Notes under the pieces: model-generated | Database searches by the model: none | Told to the model about the DNA's origin: nothing | What the model saw: only the letters and a program-made list of their open reading frames with translations | DNA from: Lysobacter enzymogenes | GTDB lineage: Bacteria > Pseudomonadota > Gammaproteobacteria > Xanthomonadales > Xanthomonadaceae | Length of the DNA stretch: 64,000 nucleotides | NCBI RefSeq assembly: GCF_017355525.1 | Contig: NZ_CP067395.1 | Span: forward strand, 806,001-870,000 | Direction of reading: 5' to 3' | Made by a program: the position numbers and the translations under genes | Shown here: positions 54,372 through 63,135 of the stretch, piece after piece | How the letters are laid out: the number at the start of each line of letters is the position of its first letter | Numbering within the stretch: position 1 is the stretch's first letter

Positions 54372-57300
54372 GCGCCGCGGGCGAGGGCGGCCACGGCGAA
54401 GGCGCGGACGGCCGTCCCGGCGGGCGCGAGGACGCCGGCGGCTGGAACCTGTTCGCGCCGGTGATCCGCCGCCCGATCGGCGCCTCGCTGATGGGCCTGG
54501 GCCTGGTCCTGGCCGGGCTGTGGTCGTTCGTCATGCTCGGCGTGGCCGCGCTGCCGCAGCTGGATTTCCCGGCGGTGGTGGTGTTCGCGCAGATGCCCGG
54601 CGCCAGCGCGCAGACCATGGCGGCGACGGTGATGACGCCGCTGGAGCGGCACCTGGGGCGCATCCCCGGGGTCAAGGACATTTCCGGCACCGCCAACGAA
54701 AACAGCGCGCAGGTGCAGATCATGTTCGAGTTCGGCATCAACGCCGACTCGGCCGCGCGCGACGTGCAGGCGGCGATCAACGCCGCGATGTCGGACCTGC
54801 CCGCGGGCATGCCGTCGCCGCCGCAGTACTTCAAGTTCGACACCTCGCAGCTGCCGGTGCTGCTGGTGACGATGACCTCCAAGACGCTGTCGTCCGACCA
54901 GTTGTACGAAGTCGCCGACAGCCTCGCCAAGCCGGTCATCGCGCGGGTTTCCGGCGTGGCCACGGTGCAGCTGTCCGGCGGTTCGCCGCGCGCGGTGCGG
55001 GTCGAACTCGACGACCGCGCGCTCGCCGCCAAGGGCCTGACCGCGAACGAAGTGCAGAACGCGCTGACCGCGGCCAACGTGACCTCGGCGCTCGGCGAAG
55101 TGCGCGACGGCCCGCAGCGGCTGCTGCTGACCACGACCACCTCGCTGCACCGCGCCGCCGATTTCGCCGGCCTGGTGGTCGCGGTGCGCGACCGCGCGCC
55201 GATCCGGCTCAGCGACGTGGCGCGGATCTTCGACGGCCAGGAAGACGAGCACCAGGGCGCCTGGTTCAACGGCGAGCGCACCGTGGTGCTGCAGATCAGC
55301 AAACGCCCCGACGCCAACGCGGTGGCGACGGTCGAGGCGATCCGCGCCGCGCTGCCGGGCCTGGGCCGGATCGTCCCGGCCGACGTCGGCATCCATCCGA
55401 TCTTCGACCTCACCGAAACCACCAAGTCGGCGCTGCACGAAGTCGAGTTCACCCTGATGCTCAGCGTGGTCATGGTGGCGCTGGTGATGCTGCTGTTCCT
55501 GCGCCGGGTCGGCCCGACCCTGATCGCGATGGCGAGCGTGCCGCTGTCGCTGGCCGGCGCCTTCATCGCCATGTATTTCCTCGACTTCTCGCTCAACACC
55601 TTCTCGCTGATCGCGCTGGTGCTGGCGATCGGCTTCGTCGTCGACGACGCCATCGTGGTCATCGAGAACGTGGTGCGGCACATGGAGTTCGGGCAGAAGC
55701 CGCTCGAGGCCTCGCTCAACGGCACCCGCGAGATCGGCTTCACCGTGGTCTCGATCACCTTGTCGCTGGTCGCGGTGTTCGCGCCGATGGTGTTCGGCAA
55801 CAACATGTTCGTGACCCTGGTGCGCGAGTTCGCGGTGACCCTGGTGGTGGCGATCGTGGTCAGCGCGGTGGTGTCGCTGACGGTGACGCCGGCGCTGTGC
55901 GGCAAGTACCTGCGCCACGATCCGGGCCCGACGGCGGACGATCCGCGCTTCTTCGCCCGGCTCGAACGCCGCTTGCACCGCTGGGACGACGCGGCGCTGG
56001 AGCTGTACCGGCGCATGCTGGTGTGGTCGATGCGCCACCGCCGGCTGATGCGCTGGCAGCCGATCAGCCTGATCGTGCTGACCGGCGCGCTGGCCGCGGC
56101 GGTGGCGATGACCGCCGGCGGTTCGGTCATGCCGGACGAAGACCTCGGCATGATGGACGTGTCGGTGCGCACCGACGCCAACGTCGCGCCGGAACTGTTC
56201 GCCGCGCGCGTGCGCGAAGTCGCCGCCGTGGTCCAGGCCGACCCGGCCGTGGCCGACGTCACCACGATCCTCGGCGGCGGCGACCTCGGCGCGGGCGAGA
56301 GCGGCACCGCCAGCCTGTTCGTCGACCTGAAGCCGGCGCGCGAGCGCAAGGTCGGGGTCAACGCGGTGGTCGAGCGGCTCAACAAACGCTTCAAGCCGGT
56401 CGCCGATGTCGAGGTGGTGCTGAACTCGGTGCAGTTCTTCGGCGGCGGCGACGGCGGGCGCGGCGGCAGCGGCGGGCAATACAAGCTGCAACTGACCAGT
56501 TCCAGCGGCAGCAGCCTGCAGGACGTGACCCTGCGCCTGGCCCAGCGCCTGCGCGCATTGCCGCAGCTGCGCGACGTCGGCACCAGCTTCGACAACGTCG
56601 GCAAGCAGCAGTCGATCACCGTCGACCGCCAGGCCGCCGCGCGCCTGGGCCTGTCGGTGGCCGACGTCGACGACGCGCTGTACAACGCCTTCGGCCAGCG
56701 CCCGGTGTCGCTGATCTATTCGGACATCAACCAGTACCGGGTGGTGCTGACCTCGGCGCGCGCGCGCGGGTCGGGCCCGGAACAACTGCTCGACACCTAT
56801 GTGCGCACCGGGCAGGGCGGCATGGTGCCGCTGTCGGCGATCGCCACCATCGCCCCGACGATCACCCCGACCAAGGTCTCGCACTACAACCAGCTCGAAG
56901 CCTCGACCATCAGCTACAACCTCAAGCCCGGGGTCAGCCAGGTCGACGGCATCCGCGCGGTCGACGACCTGATCGGGCGCACGCCGCTGCCGCCGGGCGT
57001 GCAGAAGGAATATTCCGGCTCCAACCAGAAACTGATCGAAGCCGCCGGCGGCGCCGCGCTGATGCTGGTCAGCGTGATCGTGCTGATGTACGTGCTGCTC
57101 GGCATCCTCTACAACAGCCTGTTCCACCCGCTGGTGATCCTGTCGACCCTGCCGGCGGCGGGCATGGGCGCGTTCCTGGCGATGCTGGTGACCCAGACCC
57201 AGCTGACCCTGATGTCGGTGATCGCGGTGCTGATGCTGATCGGCATCGTCAAGAAGAACGCGATCATGATGGTCGACTTCGCCCTGGTCGCCGAACGCGA

Positions 57301-57640
57301 GCGCGGCATGAACGCGGTCGATGCGATCATCGAGGCGGCGCTGGTGCGGTTCCGGCCGATCGTCATGACCACGATGGCGGCGATGGGCGCGGCGCTGCCG
57401 CTGGCGATCGGCTTCGGCGCGGGGTCGGAAATGCGCCAGCCGCTCGGCATCGCGATTCTCGGCGGGCTGCTGGTGTCGCAGTTGCTGACCTTGCTGAGCA
57501 CGCCGGCGATCTACCTGTGGCTGCACGACCGCACCCAGCGCAAGGCCGGCAAGCGCGCGCGGCGCGCGAACGCCGCCGCGAATCCGGCGCGGCCGGGCCG
57601 AGGCTGGTTCGCGCGGCTGCGGCCGTGGCGGCGGGCGTAG
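54368..57640 (+). CDS. RND efflux pump subunit (MdtC-like)
   Basis: A 1090-residue RND transporter with an unusually long, Gly-rich N-terminal stretch (about 30 residues) before the first helix. The core has APVIRRPIGASLMGLGLVLAGLWSFVMLGVAALPQLDFPAVVVFAQMPGASAQTMAATVMTPLERHLGRIPGV and ALVLAIGFVVDDAIVVIENVVRHM (Asp-Asp of the proton relay). The second of two tandem pumps, as in mdtABC. No outer-membrane factor follows, so a shared TolC-like protein is likely used. Confidence 0.93.
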   Translation: MSAAGEGGHGEGADGRPGGREDAGGWNLFAPVIRRPIGASLMGLGLVLAGLWSFVMLGVAALPQLDFPAVVVFAQMPGASAQTMAATVMTPLERHLGRIPGVKDISGTANENSAQVQIMFEFGINADSAARDVQAAINAAMSDLPAGMPSPPQYFKFDTSQLPVLLVTMTSKTLSSDQLYEVADSLAKPVIARVSGVATVQLSGGSPRAVRVELDDRALAAKGLTANEVQNALTAANVTSALGEVRDGPQRLLLTTTTSLHRAADFAGLVVAVRDRAPIRLSDVARIFDGQEDEHQGAWFNGERTVVLQISKRPDANAVATVEAIRAALPGLGRIVPADVGIHPIFDLTETTKSALHEVEFTLMLSVVMVALVMLLFLRRVGPTLIAMASVPLSLAGAFIAMYFLDFSLNTFSLIALVLAIGFVVDDAIVVIENVVRHMEFGQKPLEASLNGTREIGFTVVSITLSLVAVFAPMVFGNNMFVTLVREFAVTLVVAIVVSAVVSLTVTPALCGKYLRHDPGPTADDPRFFARLERRLHRWDDAALELYRRMLVWSMRHRRLMRWQPISLIVLTGALAAAVAMTAGGSVMPDEDLGMMDVSVRTDANVAPELFAARVREVAAVVQADPAVADVTTILGGGDLGAGESGTASLFVDLKPARERKVGVNAVVERLNKRFKPVADVEVVLNSVQFFGGGDGGRGGSGGQYKLQLTSSSGSSLQDVTLRLAQRLRALPQLRDVGTSFDNVGKQQSITVDRQAAARLGLSVADVDDALYNAFGQRPVSLIYSDINQYRVVLTSARARGSGPEQLLDTYVRTGQGGMVPLSAIATIAPTITPTKVSHYNQLEASTISYNLKPGVSQVDGIRAVDDLIGRTPLPPGVQKEYSGSNQKLIEAAGGAALMLVSVIVLMYVLLGILYNSLFHPLVILSTLPAAGMGAFLAMLVTQTQLTLMSVIAVLMLIGIVKKNAIMMVDFALVAERERGMNAVDAIIEAALVRFRPIVMTTMAAMGAALPLAIGFGAGSEMRQPLGIAILGGLLVSQLLTLLSTPAIYLWLHDRTQRKAGKRARRANAAANPARPGRGWFARLRPWRRA

Positions 57641-57649
57641 GCCGCGCGG

Positions 57650-57706
57650 CCGGCGCCGGTTCGCCGGCGCCGGGGCGTCGCTGAAGCGGGCGCGCGATGC
57701 GCGCCC
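57650..57706. terminator. Two GC-rich hairpins between convergent genes
   Basis: The first hairpin is CCGGCGCCGG-TTCG-CCGGCGCCGG (57650-57673), a 10-bp perfect stem with a TTCG tetraloop. The second is GGGCGCGC-GAT-GCGCGCCC (57688-57706). They sit between the RND operon and the NIPSNAP gene, both of which end here. There is no T run, so they are terminator-like or RNA-stabilising. Confidence 0.6.
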
Positions 57707-57709
57707 GGG

Positions 57710-58084
57710 CTACTGCGGCTGCGGTCCGTCGAAGGCGTTGCGCGAACGCAGGGCTTCGATGCTGTCCGGCGCCAGCCACAGCAAGGTATTGAGGTAGTCG
57801 TCGAGACAGTCGATCAAGGCCTGCCGCGGCCCTTGTCGCCACGCGTCGGAGCCGTAGAAGGCGTCCTGCTGCGCGGCCAGCTCGGTGCGGTCGGCATAGG
57901 CGCGGATCAGGCAGAAACTTTCGTGCTCGTGGTCGCTGCGCCCGAACGCGACCACGTCCATGCCGCTGGCGCGCACCATCGGCAGCGCGGCGGCCATCGC
58001 CGCGACGAAGCGTTCGGCGTGGCCGGGCTTGAGCTTGTAGGTGCGGATTTCGACGAGGCGGGCGTTGGGTTCGGTCGGCGGCAT
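57710..58084 (-). CDS. NIPSNAP family protein
   Basis: A 124-residue protein of the dimeric alpha-beta barrel type: VEIRTYKLKPGHAERFVAAMAAALPMVRASGMDVVAFGRSDHEHESFCLIRAYADRTELAAQQDAFYGSDAW. It is a small cytoplasmic protein of the NIPSNAP family, with unknown ligand or reaction. The start MPPTEPN precedes the conserved part. Confidence 0.85.
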   Translation of the reverse strand: MPPTEPNARLVEIRTYKLKPGHAERFVAAMAAALPMVRASGMDVVAFGRSDHEHESFCLIRAYADRTELAAQQDAFYGSDAWRQGPRQALIDCLDDYLNTLLWLAPDSIEALRSRNAFDGPQPQ

Positions 58085-58368
58085 GGCGAGGCGCTCGGGC
58101 GGGAGAGGGGGATCCGGTTGCGGGCCGGGCTGGCACTATACGTCGCGGCGACGGCGGGATCTTCGTTGCGGCCGGTCGCCGGCTGCGCATCGCGCGGTCG
58201 CGGCGCGCATCGCAAAAACCGATGGCGCTCACAGTTCATTTGCGTCGCGCTGCGCGCATCGCAATCTCCACACAGTTCCGCGCGGCATCGGGTTTCATGT
58301 ACTGCGAACGCAGCGGTGTATCGTGCGCCCGCGGCAACAGCGCCGCGCATATGTCGAAGGAGAGTTCG

Positions 58369-58581
58369 ATGCACCGCATCAAGCTGATCGCGTTGGGCGT
58401 CCTGCTGGCCGCGTCCGCCAGCACCGGCGCCGCCACCCAATCGCAGGGTTGCTTCTGCTCGACCATCTACTACAACGACGCCGGCGCCGTGGTCGGCGTG
58501 CGCCAGCCCGCCAGCTGCGGCGACACGGGCTATGGCGAGGTGACCAAGAAGTACAAGGTGGTCGCCGGCTGCGTCATGTAG
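58369..58581 (+). CDS. Small secreted Cys-containing protein (DUF6289-like)
   Basis: A 70-residue protein with a signal peptide (KLIALGVLLAASASTGAA). The mature part has four Cys (GCFC...ASCG...AGCVM) and a YYNDAGAVVG pattern, similar to small exported proteins of the DUF6289 kind, though this assignment is tentative. An AAGGAG site lies six bases before the ATG at 58369. Two disulfides are possible. The role is unknown. Confidence 0.65.
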   Translation: MHRIKLIALGVLLAASASTGAATQSQGCFCSTIYYNDAGAVVGVRQPASCGDTGYGEVTKKYKVVAGCVM

Positions 58582-58622
58582 TTCGCGCCTGCCGCAAAGC
58601 AGCGAATTCGTTTCGCCACCCC

Positions 58623-58653
58623 CGCAGCCGCCCGGTCCGTCCGGGCGGCTGCG
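58623..58653. terminator. Strong hairpin between convergent genes
   Basis: A perfect 13-bp stem (CGCAGCCGCCCGG / CCGGGCGGCTGCG) with a five-base loop, followed on the + strand by TCGTTT. It lies between the small secreted gene and the thioesterase gene, so it may end both transcripts. Confidence 0.7.
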
Positions 58654-58684
58654 TCGTTTCGGCGCCGCGTTCGCCGCGGCGTCG

Positions 58685-59461
58685 TCATTGGTACAACGCC
58701 ACCGACTGCCGTCCCGCCATCACGCGCTGGCCGGATTCGTCCCAGATCTCCATGTCCTGCACCGAGCAGCCGTGCGCGGCGTGCTGGCTGAAGGAGCGCA
58801 GCAGGAACCAGCGCCGCGCGCTCGGCGGCGCCAGCATCTCGAAACTCCAGGCAATCGAACTGACCGGCGCCATCTCGGTGAAGCTGGCCAATGCCGCCGG
58901 CGGCAGCGCGTCGGCGAGCGCGACCAGCGCCACTTCCGGCTCCACGCCGTTGTCGTCGAGGTGGCGCACCCAGGCGACGAACTCGGGATTCGCCGCGCCC
59001 GACACCGGCGCCGAGCCGCCGGCCAGGCGCACGTCGAAATTGCCGAGGAAGCGCGGCGCCAGTTCGTGCATCGGCAGGCGCGGGCACTCGGCCGGCGGGC
59101 GCACCGCCGGGCGTTGCGAGAAATCGTGGGCGATGCGGCTCGCGCGCGGCTGCGCGAACACGAACAAGGCGCGCAGCGCGGCCTCGCCGTCGCTGCTGGC
59201 CTCCACGTCCGCCGACAGCGAGGACTTGCCCTGGCGCAGCACCCGCGCCTGAAAGCGCAGCGCACCGGACGCGGGGCCGACGAAGGCCACCTGCGCGGCG
59301 CGCAGCGGCGGCAGCCCCAGCGGCGCGGCGCGGATCGCGGCGCGCAGCGCCAGCGCGGCGGTGAGCCCGCCGTAGACCGTGCGGCCCTGGAACCAGTGCG
59401 GCGGCGGCAGGATCTCGGTGTCGGGCTCGAAGGTTTCGATCAATTCGGAGAACGTGGACAT
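58685..59461 (-). CDS. Acyl-CoA thioesterase (TesB-like double hot-dog)
   Basis: A 258-residue protein of the TesB-like family: WFQGRTVYGGLTAALALRAAIRA in the first hot-dog half and LLRSFSQHAAHGCSVQDMEIWDESGQRVMAGRQSVALYQ at the end of the second. It would hydrolyse acyl-CoA in the cytoplasm. Substrate chain length is not known. It is divergent from the lanthipeptide genes. Confidence 0.85.
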   Translation of the reverse strand: MSTFSELIETFEPDTEILPPPHWFQGRTVYGGLTAALALRAAIRAAPLGLPPLRAAQVAFVGPASGALRFQARVLRQGKSSLSADVEASSDGEAALRALFVFAQPRASRIAHDFSQRPAVRPPAECPRLPMHELAPRFLGNFDVRLAGGSAPVSGAANPEFVAWVRHLDDNGVEPEVALVALADALPPAALASFTEMAPVSSIAWSFEMLAPPSARRWFLLRSFSQHAAHGCSVQDMEIWDESGQRVMAGRQSVALYQ

Positions 59462-59699
59462 CGTGCAACTCCGCTAGGGCTCGGCGTCGTGAGGGGGCGA
59501 TGCCGCATCGCGCGGCGCCGCCATCGCCAGCATATCGCTGTCGCAGCGGTGCGGCTGCGCGCTGCGCGATTGTGCGTTCGCAATATCGCCGCGCACGACG
59601 GCGAGTTGCCGACTTTGGCGTCGGGCGCCGGCTGCGCGCGGCGTCGCGTATCGGCGCATCCGCGCGCGCAGCCGCAGCGTTGCGCATGACTACAGCGAT

Positions 59700-59729
59700 T
59701 TGACAGCGTGTCGAACGCCTGTCTAGAGT
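59700..59729 (+). promoter_or_regulatory. Candidate promoter of the lanthipeptide operon
   Basis: A -35 TTGACA (59700-59705) and -10 TAGAGT (59724-59729) with an 18-base spacer lie about 175 bases before the precursor gene. The gap 59462-59904 is otherwise without a gene; an imperfect dyad (59566-59589, 9 of 11 pairs) lies further upstream. Confidence 0.5.
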
Positions 59730-59904
59730 GCGGCGGTGGTCTCTCCGGCAATGCAACGCGGTGCGGATCCTCCGCGCGGACGGCCACGCCTCAGCGACAA
59801 GCAACACAGGCAAGCGTTGGAAATCAGTGCCCGGGTGCGGCGGGATTTCGAAACAGGGAACGGCCGTGGGCTGGGCGACATCCAGTAATCAGGGAGGACA
59901 CACC

Positions 59905-60090
59905 ATGCAAGACAACGATCTGATCAAGGGCTGGCTGACCGGCTCGGCCAACGTCGGCGGCTTCGACAATCCGGCCGGCCCGCTGTTCCTGGAAGGCGAA
60001 AACGCGGTCGAAGACGCGATGCGGGCGCCCATCACCCACTCCACGTCGGTTTCCACCTGCCCCAGCGGCCGTTGCATCTGCTGCATCTGA
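59905..60090 (+). CDS. lanA: Class II lanthipeptide precursor (mersacidin/lichenicidin-type leader)
   Basis: A 61-residue precursor. The acidic leader (DLIKGWLTGSANVGGFDNPAG, then LFLEGENAVEDAM) carries the W..-..NPAG..L pattern of mersacidin/lichenicidin-type leaders. The C-terminal part, about residues 44-61, reads THSTSVSTCPSGRCICCI, with seven Ser/Thr and four Cys (52, 57, 59, 60), a good substrate for dehydration and ring formation. The VSTCPSGRC portion resembles the STVCPTTKC end of lichenicidin-like peptides. A GGAGG site precedes the ATG. The LanM synthetase gene follows after 142 bases. There is no GG cleavage motif at a clear site, so the exact core start is unknown. Confidence 0.83.
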   Translation: MQDNDLIKGWLTGSANVGGFDNPAGPLFLEGENAVEDAMRAPITHSTSVSTCPSGRCICCI

Positions 60091-60232
60091 TGCGGCCCCG
60101 CGGCAGGCGGCGCACGCGTCGCCTGCCGCGATCGCTGCGGCGCATCGCGCCGTACGCTCCCACACCTTCTCCCGCGCCATCGACGCCGCCCGCGGCGCAT
60201 CGAGCGCAAGCCCGTAGCCGAGACCGCACACG

Positions 60233-63091
60233 ATGGCCGCAAGCCGCATGGACGAGGGCTTCGGCCCGATCATCGATCATTTCGTCGCCGCCGAAAGCGC
60301 CGCGTTCGCCGCGCGCCTGGCCGCGTACGACTGGGACGCCGACGAAGCCGCGCTGATCCGCGCGACCGCCGCGCAGGCGCTGTACGCCAACGCGCGGCTC
60401 AAGCTCAACCGGGTGCTGTTGCTGGAACTGCATGCGGCGCAGCACAGCGGCGAACTCGAAGGCGACGACGCGCAGCGCTTCGCCCAGTTCGTCGCGCGCG
60501 CGCAGACGCCGGAATTCGCCGTCCATCTCGAACGCCGCTATCCGCCGCTGCTGGCGCGGCTGCGGCGCACCCTGGAGCTGCAAAGCGCGGCGATCCAGAG
60601 CCTGGTCGCGCGCATCCGCGCCGACCGCGCGCTGCTGTCGCAATGGAGCGGCCGCGAGCTCGGCCGCCTGCTGCGCATCGGCCTGGGCGAGGGCGACCTG
60701 CACGACGGCGGCCAGACCGTGGCCAAGCTCGCGTTCGCGGGCGGGCAACTGATGTACAAGCCGCGTTCGCTGCGCATCGACGCGGTGCTCGACGGTTTCC
60801 TCGCGCGAATTTTCGGCGGAGCGCAGCGCATCCGCGTGCCCGACGTGCTCGATCGCGGCGACTACGGCTGGGCCGCGTTCGTCGAGCACCGCTATTGCGA
60901 CGGCGAAGCCGAGCTGCGCGACTTCTACCGCCGCCTCGGCCATTGGCTGGCGGTGCTGCGGGTGCTCGGCGGCACCGACATCCATCTGGAGAACCTGGTC
61001 GCGTCGGGCCCGGTGCCGTACGTGGTCGACGTCGAAAGCCTGTTCGCGCCGGTGCGTCCGGCCGCGCCGTCGAAGTTCGGCCCGGCCTACGATCAGGCCC
61101 AGGAGCTGATCCAGAACTCGGTGCTGCGCACCGGCATCGTGCCGTTCCGCTCGCCGGTGCTCGGCTTCGGCCGCGCCGACCTGTCCGCGGCCGGCTCGCT
61201 GCCGGGCGAACAGCCGCAGTTGCAGGTGCCGGTGATCGTCGGCGACGGCACCACCCAGGCGCGGGTGCAGATGATGGAGGCGGAGCTGTCGGCGTCGCAG
61301 AACCATCCCAGCGCGAACCCCGACGTGTCGCGTTACTGGGACCAGATCAGCGACGGCTTCCTCGACGCGTCGCGGCACTTGCGCGCGCTCGACGCCGAAG
61401 GCGCGCTGGCGCCGCTGCTGGCCGCGTTCGAAGGCAGCCGCGCGCGCGACGTGCGCCGGCCGACCCAGGTCTATGTCGAAGTCGGGCGCATGCTCTGGCA
61501 TCCGGCCTCGCTGCACGAGGAGGACAAGGCGATCGAACGCGCGCAGGCGCTGTTCTCGCGCAGCCCGTCGGCGGTCGCGCCGTCGCCGCAGCAGATCGGC
61601 GAGGAAATCGACGCGCTGCGGTTCGGCGACATTCCGGCCTTCGTCGAACCGCTGAACGCGGCGCGCATCGGCGAGACCCTCGACGAGTGGCGGCGCATGC
61701 GCATCGAGCTCGAGGAAATGATCATCCGCAGCTCGCTGGTGGTCACCCAGCTCAACAGCGAGACCGACGGGCCGAGCGAGCGCGACAGCCGCTCGCATTA
61801 CGCGCGCCGGCCGCACCGCGAGAATCTCGACGCGCGCCGGCGCGCGCTCGCCGCCGACACCATGCAGCGCTTGCTGCGATTGTCGGTGCATGCCGCCGAT
61901 GGTTCGGCCACCTGGATTTCGCCGGAGAGCTTCGGCGGCGAAGGCTGGCACGTGCAGCCGCTCGGCGCGGACGCGTATTTCGGCCTCGGCGGCGTCGCGG
62001 TGGCCTTGGCCGGCTATCGGCACGAAGTCGCGCACGGCCGCGCCGACGCGGTCGACGGCGTCGACGCCGCGCTGGAAGGCGCGTTGCTGGCGATGCGCCG
62101 GCAGACCCGCGCCGAAGCCGCGGCGGTGGTCGGCGGCTTCAACGGCGACGGCAGCCGGATCTGGGCCTGGCTGGTCCTGCACGACCTGCTCGGCCGGCCG
62201 CAGTTGCTCGACGACGCGGTCGCCTGCGCGCAGCAGCTCGAACGCATCGGCTTCGCCGAAGAACCGTTCCTCGACATCACCGGCGGCAGCGCCGGCGCGA
62301 TCGTGCCCTTGCTGGAACTGTCCCGCGCCAGCGGCGATCCGCGTTGGTCGGCGTTGGCCGCCGACGCGGCGCGGCGGCTGGAAGCGACCGCGCTGCGCGA
62401 CGAACGCGGCGCGTACTGGCTGTCGCCGGCATTTCCCGATCCGATCGGCGGCTTCGGCCATGGCGGTTACGGCATGGGCTGGGCGCTGGCGCGGCTGGCC
62501 GACAGCGATGCCGGTAACGCAGACGAACGCCGGCGCTGGAGCGATCTGGCCGCGGCGGCGTTCGCGTTCCAGGACGCCTCGTTCGATCCGGCCAGCGGCA
62601 ACTGGCACGACGTACGCATGGTCGACAGCGTCAACTTCCCGACCTGGTGCAACGGCGGGGTCGGCATCGGACTGGCCGCGGCCGACGTGTATGCGCGCAG
62701 CGGCGACGCGGCCGCGTTGCGCGACCTGCGCCGCGCGGCGGCATTGACGCGCGGGCAGTGGGGCCTGACCCACACCCTCTGCCACGGCGACTTCTCGCAA
62801 TGGGAATTGCTGGTGCGCGCGGCCGCGCTGGATCCGCAGGGTTGCGCCGGCGATCGCGAAGCGTGCACCGCCGAGGTGGTGTCCGGAATCGAGGAGCACG
62901 GCATCGTCGGCGGCGTCACCCGCAAGGCGTTCACGCCGGGCCTGATGACCGGACTGGCCGGCGCGGTGCACGGCCTGATCCGCATGCACCCGCACTGCGA
63001 CCTGGCGTCGCCGCTGTTGCTCGAATGCCGGCGCCAGGCGCCGCTGCGCGCCGTGGCCGCGCCCGACGCGCAGGCGCTCGCGCTCTCGTAA
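60233..63091 (+). CDS. lanM: Class II lanthipeptide synthetase LanM
   Basis: A 952-residue bifunctional enzyme. The N-terminal dehydratase domain has Lys176 (MYKPRSL), the kinase-like catalytic block GTDIHLENL (Asp249, His251, Asn254) and VDVESLF (Asp266, Glu268). The C-terminal cyclase carries zinc ligands Cys806 (TWCNGGVGIGL), Cys850 and His851 (LCHGDFSQWE). It should phosphorylate and eliminate Ser/Thr of the precursor at 59905 and then close thioether rings. The length is a little below the usual 1000. No LanT transporter/protease is encoded downstream. The start could also be the Met at 60248. Confidence 0.93.
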   Translation: MAASRMDEGFGPIIDHFVAAESAAFAARLAAYDWDADEAALIRATAAQALYANARLKLNRVLLLELHAAQHSGELEGDDAQRFAQFVARAQTPEFAVHLERRYPPLLARLRRTLELQSAAIQSLVARIRADRALLSQWSGRELGRLLRIGLGEGDLHDGGQTVAKLAFAGGQLMYKPRSLRIDAVLDGFLARIFGGAQRIRVPDVLDRGDYGWAAFVEHRYCDGEAELRDFYRRLGHWLAVLRVLGGTDIHLENLVASGPVPYVVDVESLFAPVRPAAPSKFGPAYDQAQELIQNSVLRTGIVPFRSPVLGFGRADLSAAGSLPGEQPQLQVPVIVGDGTTQARVQMMEAELSASQNHPSANPDVSRYWDQISDGFLDASRHLRALDAEGALAPLLAAFEGSRARDVRRPTQVYVEVGRMLWHPASLHEEDKAIERAQALFSRSPSAVAPSPQQIGEEIDALRFGDIPAFVEPLNAARIGETLDEWRRMRIELEEMIIRSSLVVTQLNSETDGPSERDSRSHYARRPHRENLDARRRALAADTMQRLLRLSVHAADGSATWISPESFGGEGWHVQPLGADAYFGLGGVAVALAGYRHEVAHGRADAVDGVDAALEGALLAMRRQTRAEAAAVVGGFNGDGSRIWAWLVLHDLLGRPQLLDDAVACAQQLERIGFAEEPFLDITGGSAGAIVPLLELSRASGDPRWSALAADAARRLEATALRDERGAYWLSPAFPDPIGGFGHGGYGMGWALARLADSDAGNADERRRWSDLAAAAFAFQDASFDPASGNWHDVRMVDSVNFPTWCNGGVGIGLAAADVYARSGDAAALRDLRRAAALTRGQWGLTHTLCHGDFSQWELLVRAAALDPQGCAGDREACTAEVVSGIEEHGIVGGVTRKAFTPGLMTGLAGAVHGLIRMHPHCDLASPLLLECRRQAPLRAVAAPDAQALALS

Positions 63092-63103
63092 TCGCGGCCG
63101 CGC

Positions 63104-63135
63104 AGGGCAGGGCGCGCGGTCGCGCGCCGCCCCTG
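63104..63135 (+). terminator. Terminator-like hairpin after lanM
   Basis: GGCGCGCG-GT-CGCGCGCC forms an 8-bp stem (63111-63128), and flanking CAGGGCA and GCCCCTG extend it partly. It lies 20 bases after the lanM stop. The following sequence has no clear T run. Confidence 0.5.

Noticed and set aside
50865..57526. Very long minus-strand frames opposite the RND genes
   Set aside because: His/Gln/Arg-rich composition and no motifs; the plus-strand RND proteins fully explain the coding signal.
59566..59589. Imperfect dyad upstream of the lanthipeptide promoter
   Set aside because: Two mismatches within the arms and a two-base loop; such dyads are common in this DNA and the site is over 100 bases upstream of the promoter.
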